This document shows positions 50,387 to 55,359 of a DNA stretch of 55,359 nt, one piece after another (position 1 is the first letter of the stretch; each line of letters opens with the position of its first letter). The position numbers and the translations under genes were made by a program. The notes beneath the pieces were generated by a model. That model searched no databases. It saw only the letters and a program-made list of their open reading frames with translations, and was not told the origin of the DNA. Source of the stretch: Microbacterium sp. p3-SID336 (GTDB lineage: Bacteria; Actinomycetota; Actinomycetes; Actinomycetales; Microbacteriaceae); contig NZ_JALXPE010000026.1 of assembly GCF_025143365.1 (NCBI RefSeq), positions 1 to 55,359 on the forward strand. Direction: 5' to 3'.

Positions 50387-51364
50387 TCAGACGGAGAGCA
50401 GCTCCCGCTCCAGTCGGGCGAAGGACGCCTCCATGCCGTCGGCCATGCCGGTGGCGAGGATCATGTCGCGCGTCTCCTTGTCGGGGTACTCGATGAGCAC
50501 CGTGACGAGGGTGGCGCCGTCCTCTTCATACAGGCTGAGGTCGTTGACGGTCTCGGTGGGCATCCCCTGCATGCGCTCGGTGGTGACCGCGCGGCGCGGG
50601 GCGTCGATCAGCAGCGCCTCGCCCTCGAAGCCGAACGGCTCGCCGGGGGTGTCGCCGACGGGCGCCCAGGAGTTGCGGTACGACTGGCCGACCTCGGTCG
50701 CCGCGACGCATTCCGTCATCTCCCAGCCGTCAGGGCCGAGCATCCACCGGCGGATCAGCTCGGGCTCGAAGTGCGCGCGCCAGACCAGCTCGCGCGGCCC
50801 CTCCACGAGCCGGGTGATGCGTACGTGCGTGTCGTCGAGCAGCTCGACCCGCGTGCCCTTGCCCTGCGCGTACTCGCGGAGGTCCTGCAGCACGGCGTCG
50901 AGCTGCGCCATGGCCATCCTGATGCCCTCGACCTGGCCCATCTCGACGACCTGTTCGAGCGCGTCGACGGACTCGAAGTGACTCGTGGTCACCATGCGGG
51001 TGCCCTGATCGGTCGGCTCGAAGGTGAAGGACATGCGCTGCGTGGGGAAGCCGTCGAGCGGAGTGCCGCTCTCGTCGGCGAACGCGTCGAGCACCTCGAA
51101 GCGGCGCGGCTCGTCGATCGCGAGGAACTCCCAGGTGCCGGTCGACTTCTCGCCCCGCGGCCCGTTCATCGTGTAGACGGCGCGGCCGCCGACGGTGTGG
51201 TCCCAGGCGGTGAAGGTCGCAGGCCATCCGGGAGGACCCCAGAAGCGCTCGAGCTGGCGCGGGTCGCTGTACGCGTCCCACACCCGCTCGACGGGGGCCG
51301 CGAAGTCGGCTGTGACGGTCATGGTGAGGGTGTCGGCATCGGTGGTGACGTCGGTGACGGGCAT
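50387..51364 (-). CDS. Tandem SRPBCC (AHSA1-like) protein
   Basis: The protein has 325 residues with two AHSA1-type domains in tandem: the first from TADFAAPVERVWDAYSDPRQ with LERFWGPPGWPATF, the second from ITRLVEGPRELVWRAHFEPE with WMLGPDGWEM. The usual family length is one domain (~150). The start is one base after the ArsR stop region, so it is translated with the repressor. ArsR-AHSA1 pairs are common in actinobacteria; the ligand is not known. Confidence 0.88.
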   Translation of the reverse strand: MPVTDVTTDADTLTMTVTADFAAPVERVWDAYSDPRQLERFWGPPGWPATFTAWDHTVGGRAVYTMNGPRGEKSTGTWEFLAIDEPRRFEVLDAFADESGTPLDGFPTQRMSFTFEPTDQGTRMVTTSHFESVDALEQVVEMGQVEGIRMAMAQLDAVLQDLREYAQGKGTRVELLDDTHVRITRLVEGPRELVWRAHFEPELIRRWMLGPDGWEMTECVAATEVGQSYRNSWAPVGDTPGEPFGFEGEALLIDAPRRAVTTERMQGMPTETVNDLSLYEEDGATLVTVLIEYPDKETRDMILATGMADGMEASFARLERELLSV

Positions 51365-51365
51365 G

Positions 51366-51758
51366 TCAGTCTCCTTGTTCGGTTCGTGCAGTGTCGGTGC
51401 TGTCGTTGTCGGGGCGGCCGGCGGGCGCTTCGGCCAGCAGGTCGTCGAGCCGGGCGATGCGCGATCGCCACAGCTCTTCGTAGCGGGCGAGGAGCGCCCT
51501 GGCGCGGGCGATCATCTCGGGGTTCGCGCGGACGAGCCGCTCGCGTCCCTCGGCGCGCTTGACGATGAGGTTCGCAGCCTCCAGCACGGCGACGTGCTTC
51601 TGGACCGCGGCGAACGACATCTCGTATTCGGAGGCGAGGGCCGAGACGGACTGCTCCCGCTCGATCGTCCGGCGCAGGATGTCGCGCCGGGTCGACGTCG
51701 CCAGTGCGTGGAACACACGGTCGACCTCCGCTTCGCTCAGTTCTGTTCGTGTAACCAT
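51366..51758 (-). CDS. ArsR-family winged-helix repressor
   Basis: The protein has 130 residues with helix-turn-helix region ATSTRRDILRRTIEREQSVS, then SFAAVQKHVAVLEAANLIVK. No metal-binding Cys pair is seen. The last 25 residues are a disordered acidic tail. It is coupled to the tandem SRPBCC gene. Its promoter reads directly into the ATG, and a short palindrome AACCA-TT-TGGTT covers the start codon, consistent with autorepression. Confidence 0.9.
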   Translation of the reverse strand: MVTRTELSEAEVDRVFHALATSTRRDILRRTIEREQSVSALASEYEMSFAAVQKHVAVLEAANLIVKRAEGRERLVRANPEMIARARALLARYEELWRSRIARLDDLLAEAPAGRPDNDSTDTARTEQGD

Positions 51759-51766
51759 TTGGTTGT

Positions 51767-51795
51767 ACGTTATGCCTGCTCGTGGGGTGTGTCAA
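51767..51795 (-). promoter_or_regulatory. Leaderless promoter of the ArsR-SRPBCC pair
   Basis: On the minus strand TTGACA (51790-51795), 17 bases, TAACGT (51767-51772), then eight bases to the ATG at 51758. The palindrome AACCATTTGGTT overlaps the start codon. Confidence 0.7.
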
Positions 51796-51803
51796 GAGGT
51801 GGT

Positions 51804-51831
51804 TGTCGAAAAGCGCACGCCCCGTTCGTGG
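51804..51831 (+). promoter_or_regulatory. Candidate ECF promoter motif, copy 1
   Basis: TGTCGA (51804-51809), 13 bases, CGTTCGTGG (51823-51831). The same bipartite sequence with the same spacing is found at 52046-52073. Both lie upstream of the ECF sigma gene and may be its own promoters. Confidence 0.55.
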
Positions 51832-52119
51832 TGTAGGTATTCGGGCGCTCCGGCCCTCACCTCGAAAGGCGGCACCGTGCATACTGATCCGATGATGGCC
51901 CTGCTGCTGCATGACGTGGCGACGCAGCAGGGGACGGCCGCGTGGGAGCGCCGAGCCGCCCTCGCCGAACGCCGCCCCGCACCCCGCTCCACGAACCCGC
52001 GGCGAGGGGCGCTTCTCGATGCGCCCCGGGGGATTCTCGCCGGGCTGTCGAATCCGCGGTCCGCCGTTCGTGGACATCAGGAAGGCCGGGAACACCCCGG
52101 CGCGGAAGGGATGCATGAC
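51832..52119. other. Leader region upstream of the ECF sigma gene
   Basis: Apart from the second promoter-like motif, this stretch has no clear gene. A frame from ATG 51893 runs open to 52200 (102 codons), but its Arg/Ala-rich product is unlike a real protein; it may be an untranslated leader. Confidence 0.4.
52046..52073 (+). promoter_or_regulatory. Candidate ECF promoter motif, copy 2
   Basis: TGTCGA (52046-52051), 13 bases, CGTTCGTGG (52065-52073), identical in both boxes and spacing to copy 1. It is about 125 bases before the sigma gene. Confidence 0.55.
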
Positions 52120-52200
52120 ATGACGATCCGCGATCAGCAGGAGCGGACGACGAGGTCCGCGGCGCGCTCCCTCCGACGCCCGGCGGCGGAGGCGTCGTGA
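52120..52200 (+). CDS. Possible short leader ORF overlapping the sigma gene start
   Basis: The frame MTIRDQQERTTRSAARSLRR and six more residues ends with a TGA that overlaps the GTG of the sigma gene (GTGA). GGAAGGG lies upstream. It may couple translation, but it could be chance. Confidence 0.3.
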   Translation: MTIRDQQERTTRSAARSLRRPAAEAS

Positions 52201-53465
52201 GCCCCACCGACGCGCGTGCGGCCGCGCCGATCATCGCGCGCACGCACCGCGAGGAATGGACGCGCATCGTCGCCGGACTGGCCCGCCGCTTCGGAGACCT
52301 CGATCTGGCGGAGGAGATGGCCGCCGAGGCCTTCGCTGCGGCCGTCGAGCTCTGGCCGACGCAGGGCGTGCCTCCGAACCCGGCCGGATGGGTGACGACG
52401 ACCGCGAGCCGACGCGCGATCGACCGGCTGCGCCGCGAGGCCCGCCGCGACGAGAAGCACCGGGAGGCGATCATGCTGCACGACATGGAACCACCCGCGT
52501 CCACAGGCGCCGTGGACGACGACCGACTGCGCCTGCTCTTCATCTGCTGCCACCCGATCCTGCCGCGGGAGGCCCGAGTTGCTCTCACGCTGCGGATCGT
52601 GGGCGGCCTCACGGTCGCCGAGATCGCGCACGCGTTCCTGGTGGCGGAGACCACGATGGGCCAGCGCATCACCCGCGCGAAGGCGAAGATCAAGGCGGCG
52701 CGCATCCCCTTCTCACTCCCCCGCGCGGAGGACCTGCCCGACCGGATCGACGCCGTGCTCTCCGTGCTCTTCCTCGTGTTCAACGAGGGCTACCTGGCCT
52801 CGGGCGCCGACACGGCCCCGCTCCGGAGCGCGCTGAGCGCGGAGGCGATCCGGCTCACCCGGCTCGCTCACGAGCTGCTTCCCGACCATGCCGACGCGAC
52901 CGGGCTGCTCGCCCTGATGCTCCTCACGGATGCGCGCGCCGCGGCACGCCTGTCGCCCGATGGTGAACTCGTGCGCCTGGACCAGCAGGACAGATCCGTG
53001 TGGGATCGCGCCGCCATCACGGAAGGGTCGCAGCTCCTGCACTCGCGCGCCGCGGACCTGGACGGCGACGACGCCCGCCCCGGGCGGTACCTGCTGCTCG
53101 CCGCGATCAACGCCGTGCACGTGACTGCGCGAGACCCGCGCGACACCGATTGGGGCCGGATCGTCTCGCTCTACACGCGGCTCGAACGGATCGATCCGAG
53201 CCCCGTCGTCACCCTGAACAAGGCGATCGCGGTCTCCGAGTTCGACTCCCCTCAGGTCGCCCTCGCGATGGTCGAGCCCCTCACGGGGTCGCTCGACGGC
53301 CACCACGCCTTCCACGTTGCGCGCGCCGAGCTGCTGCGGGCGCTCGGCCGAACTGCCGAAGCCCGCTCCGCCTACGATCGCGCGATCGAGCTCGCCGGCA
53401 ACACCGCCGAGACCGCACACCTCATCCGCCGCCGCCACCACCTCACCACACAGAACGGAGAATGA
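52197..53465 (+). CDS. ECF sigma factor of the ECF42 type with C-terminal DUF6596/TPR-like domain
   Basis: The protein has 422 residues, much longer than a plain ECF factor. Sigma-2: EEWTRIVAGLARRFGDLDLA, then EMAAEAFAAAVELWP and GWVTTTASRRAIDRLRRE. Sigma-4: LRIVGGLTVAEIAHAFLVAE, then TTMGQRITRAKAKIKAA. About 200 helical residues follow, as in ECF42 proteins, which have this extension instead of an anti-sigma factor and are encoded next to YciI/DGPF proteins, as here. The start is GTG at 52197 with GGAGG five bases upstream. Confidence 0.9.
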   Translation: MSPTDARAAAPIIARTHREEWTRIVAGLARRFGDLDLAEEMAAEAFAAAVELWPTQGVPPNPAGWVTTTASRRAIDRLRREARRDEKHREAIMLHDMEPPASTGAVDDDRLRLLFICCHPILPREARVALTLRIVGGLTVAEIAHAFLVAETTMGQRITRAKAKIKAARIPFSLPRAEDLPDRIDAVLSVLFLVFNEGYLASGADTAPLRSALSAEAIRLTRLAHELLPDHADATGLLALMLLTDARAAARLSPDGELVRLDQQDRSVWDRAAITEGSQLLHSRAADLDGDDARPGRYLLLAAINAVHVTARDPRDTDWGRIVSLYTRLERIDPSPVVTLNKAIAVSEFDSPQVALAMVEPLTGSLDGHHAFHVARAELLRALGRTAEARSAYDRAIELAGNTAETAHLIRRRHHLTTQNGE

Positions 53466-53467
53466 TC

Positions 53468-53824
53468 ATGAGCAGCACCTACCTCGTCATCCACATGTCC
53501 GACGCCACCGGCACCCCGCTGGAGCGGGCCGAGGACCAGGAGATCCTGGAGCGCTGGGCGACCGAGGGCGACGCCGCCGGGCGCCTCGGAGATGGCGGCC
53601 CCGTCGCCGGGCCCGAACAGGCGAAATCCGTGGCGGTCCGCGACGGGAAGACGATCGTCACCGACGGCCCCTTCCCCGAGTTCAAGGAGTGGTTCGCGGG
53701 CTACGACCTGATCACCGCCGACTCGATCGACGAGGCCGCGGCGTTCATGGCGAAGCACCCCGTCGCGATCTCCGGCCGCATCTACGTCCTGCCCATGGTG
53801 AAGCTCCCCTGGGACGAGGACTGA
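53468..53824 (+). CDS. YciI-family (DGPF) protein, ECF42 partner
   Basis: The protein has 118 residues with the family core VTDGPFPEFKEWFAGYDLIT and the C-terminal ISGRIYVLPM. YciI-like/DGPF proteins are the usual genomic partners and targets of ECF42 sigma factors; their reaction is not known. I chose the ATG at 53468 (GGAG 7 bases upstream); the ATG at 53462 overlaps the sigma stop and is also possible. Confidence 0.9.
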   Translation: MSSTYLVIHMSDATGTPLERAEDQEILERWATEGDAAGRLGDGGPVAGPEQAKSVAVRDGKTIVTDGPFPEFKEWFAGYDLITADSIDEAAAFMAKHPVAISGRIYVLPMVKLPWDED

Positions 53825-53851
53825 TCGCCGTCGGCTCCCGGAGACACTCTT

Positions 53852-53895
53852 GCGCTCAGGCTAGTGCAACTTTAGAGTTGCACTAGCCTGAGCGC
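53852..53895. promoter_or_regulatory. Perfect 20-bp-arm palindrome between YciI and RibD-like genes
   Basis: GCGCTCAGGCTAGTGCAACT (53852-53871), loop TTAG, AGTTGCACTAGCCTGAGCGC (53876-53895). It can act as a terminator for the sigma-yciI unit. Its centre GTGCAACTTTAGAGTTGCAC also looks like a TetR/MarR-type operator for the next gene. Confidence 0.8.
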
Positions 53896-53931
53896 GCGTC
53901 GCGCAGCGACACACACTTCCGGAGGTCAGTC

Positions 53932-54528
53932 ATGGGACGCATCGTCGTCGTGAACTTCAGCAGCATCGACGGCGTCATCCAGTCGCCGCTGTCACCCGAC
54001 GAGGACACCGATGGAGGGTTCGACCGCGGAGGCTGGGTCCCGCCCCTCAGCGACGACGTCGTCGACGACGTCATGCAGGACGCCACGGTTCGTGCGGCCG
54101 CGATGCTGCTGGGGCGCCGCTCCTACGAGATCCTTCGCGATGCCTGGGCCAACGCCGATGAGTCCGTCCCCGCCATCGCCGCCATGAACCGGATGCCGAA
54201 GTACGTGGTGACCTCCTCGCCCCTCGGTTCGCCGTGGCAGAACTCCCATGTGATCGACGGAGACCTGCCACGAGCGGTCCGCGACGTCGTGGCGCGCACC
54301 GACGGCGACGTCGCCGTCTTCGGCTCCGGGACTCTCGTCCGAGGTCTCGCCGCGCACGACCTCGTCGACGAGTACCGCATCCTCACCTTCCCGCTCGTCC
54401 TCGGCGCGGGGAAGCGGATGTTCGACGGCGAGAGCAGCCTGGCGCGATTCCGCCTCAGCACCAGCGTCGCCACTCCCGGCGGCGTCGTGATCAGCACCTA
54501 CACGCGCCACCCGATTCCATTCAGCTGA
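53932..54528 (+). CDS. Dihydrofolate reductase-like (RibD C-terminal) protein
   Basis: The protein has 198 residues: RIVVVNFSSIDGVIQSPLSP at the start, LLGRRSYEILRDAW, VFGSGTLVRGLAAHDLVDEY and FPLVLGAGKRMFDG, the standard blocks of the RibD C-terminal/DHFR-like family, an NADPH-binding reductase fold. Members are often stand-alone with unknown substrate. GGAGG lies seven bases before the ATG. A long palindrome precedes it. Confidence 0.9.
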   Translation: MGRIVVVNFSSIDGVIQSPLSPDEDTDGGFDRGGWVPPLSDDVVDDVMQDATVRAAAMLLGRRSYEILRDAWANADESVPAIAAMNRMPKYVVTSSPLGSPWQNSHVIDGDLPRAVRDVVARTDGDVAVFGSGTLVRGLAAHDLVDEYRILTFPLVLGAGKRMFDGESSLARFRLSTSVATPGGVVISTYTRHPIPFS

Positions 54529-54623
54529 ATCCACCTCCGATATTCCGGCGTAGGCTGGAAGGTGAGGACGGACCGTCCGAGAAGATCTCCCGGCACCGCG
54601 CCCGCCCGGAAGTGGAGTCTCTC

Positions 54624-55359
54624 GTGGCTCAGTACGACGTCTCGAACCGCTCGGCGATCGTGACGGGAGCAGGCAGCGGCATCGGCCGCTCGGTCGCACT
54701 GCTGCTGGCGCAGAACGGCGCCGCCGTGGTCGTCAACGACTTGAACGCCGAGAACGCACAGGCCGTGGTCGACGAGATCCGCGCCGCCGGCGGGACCGCT
54801 GAGGCGTCCGTCGGCGATGCGACCGATCCCGCGTGGATCGCCTCCTCGGTCGAGCTGGCGAACTCCCTCGCCCCGCTGCGCATCGGCGTGAACAACGCCG
54901 GCATCGGCGGCGCCACCGCGCCGACGGCCGACTACGAGGAGGACGCCTGGGACAAGGTCATCGCGATCAACCTCAACGCGGTGTTCCGCAACATGAAGGC
55001 GCAGATCCCGTCGATCCTCGCGAACGGCGGCGGCTCCGTGGTCAACATCGCCTCGATCCTCGGCAGCGTCGGGTTCGCCGGCTCCCCCGCCTATGTCACC
55101 GCCAAGCACGGCGTGGTCGGGATGACCAAGACCGCAGCGCTCGAGTACTCGGCGCAGGGCGTGCGCGTGAACTCGGTCGGCCCCGGCTTCATCGACACTC
55201 CGCTGCTGGCGAGCATGGACGACGCGGCGAAGGAGTTCCTCGTCTCGAAGCACCCGATCGGGCGTCTCGGTCAGGCCGACGAGGTGGCGAACCTGGTGGT
55301 GTTCCTCGCCAGCGACGCGGCGAGCTTCATCACCGGCAGCTACCACCTGGTGGACGGCG
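54624..55359 (+). CDS. SDR-family oxidoreductase, 3' end outside window
   Basis: About 245 residues are visible, starting with GTG at 54624 (GGAG six bases upstream). NAD(P) motif TGAGSGIGRS, NNAG, catalytic Ser in VNIASILGSVGF and YVTAKHGVVGM (Tyr-x-x-x-Lys), and the C-terminal FITGSYHLVDG. It is a complete classical SDR except for the last few residues beyond base 55359. The substrate is unknown. Confidence 0.9.
   Translation, partial: MAQYDVSNRSAIVTGAGSGIGRSVALLLAQNGAAVVVNDLNAENAQAVVDEIRAAGGTAEASVGDATDPAWIASSVELANSLAPLRIGVNNAGIGGATAPTADYEEDAWDKVIAINLNAVFRNMKAQIPSILANGGGSVVNIASILGSVGFAGSPAYVTAKHGVVGMTKTAALEYSAQGVRVNSVGPGFIDTPLLASMDDAAKEFLVSKHPIGRLGQADEVANLVVFLASDAASFITGSYHLVDG

Noticed and set aside
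51893..52200. A 102-codon gene before the sigma factor
   Set aside because: It has no good ribosome site at its start, its product looks random and Arg-rich, and it runs across the second promoter-like motif. Only the short end that overlaps the sigma start was kept, with low confidence.
1..55359. Long open frames on the strand opposite or in other frames of most genes
   Set aside because: They are a by-product of GC-rich third codon positions; their products are Arg/Ala/Pro-rich without family motifs and overlap genes with clear domains.

Overview
The window is high-GC DNA with dense, short-spaced operons, many 4-base ATGA/GTGA gene overlaps and several apparently leaderless promoters. Gene content (cold-shock protein, FUSC exporter, DUF3516 helicase, roadblock/GTPase module, ECF42-type sigma factor, Pr6Pr protein, M4 peptidase with emfourin) fits an actinobacterium of the Microbacteriaceae, most likely Microbacterium; this is inferred from gene content, not from a marker gene. 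I see no rRNA, tRNA, CRISPR array, phage genes or transposase.

Layout. 1-3.5 kb: cold-shock protein (cut by the edge), a large LuxR-type ATPase regulator and a small coupled gene. 3.6-9.4 kb: a membrane protein, then a TetR-NCS1 permease-DUF917-hydantoinase operon. 9.5-11.9 kb: SRPBCC protein, FUSC exporter, AlkD-like protein. 12-16 kb: roadblock-GTPase-roadblock module and a DEAD-box helicase. 16-21.7 kb: VOC protein and a sugar ABC-uptake operon (binding protein, two permeases, Gfo/Idh/MocA enzyme, AraC regulator) with an operator inside its promoter spacer. 21.8-26.5 kb: a Van-like cell-wall cluster, vanY-alr-ddl divergent from a two-component system. 26.5-30.1 kb: a small exported protein ending in an 18-bp tandem repeat, an unusual zinc-ribbon SDR, an ArsR-VOC pair and an SDR. 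30.1-42.2 kb: a GntR-centred region with two transcription units that share a palindromic operator: GH42-gcvPA-gcvPB-NAD-kinase-like-SDR, and a binding protein-permease-permease-glycosidase unit. 42.3-46.5 kb: two AztD-like zinc-chaperone lipoproteins under a Zur-like box, and an M4 peptidase with its emfourin inhibitor. 46.5-50.3 kb: minisatellite, RNase HI fused to a ribbon-helix-helix-like tail, Pr6Pr protein with a nine-codon leader, and a flavin amine oxidase whose motifs are in circularly permuted order. 50.3-55.4 kb: ArsR-SRPBCC pair, ECF42-type sigma factor with YciI partner, RibD-like reductase, and an SDR cut by the window edge.

The most notable items are the circularly permuted amine oxidase; a palindromic element with GTTCACAACTC ends found twice, once as an in-frame insertion in a kinase-like gene and once between genes; the translational coupling of a GH42 glycosidase to split glycine decarboxylase subunits; the Van-like cluster with no vanH or vanX; and a duplicated promoter-like motif upstream of the ECF sigma gene. 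Neither sugar transporter has its own ATPase gene here, so both probably use a shared ATPase encoded elsewhere.
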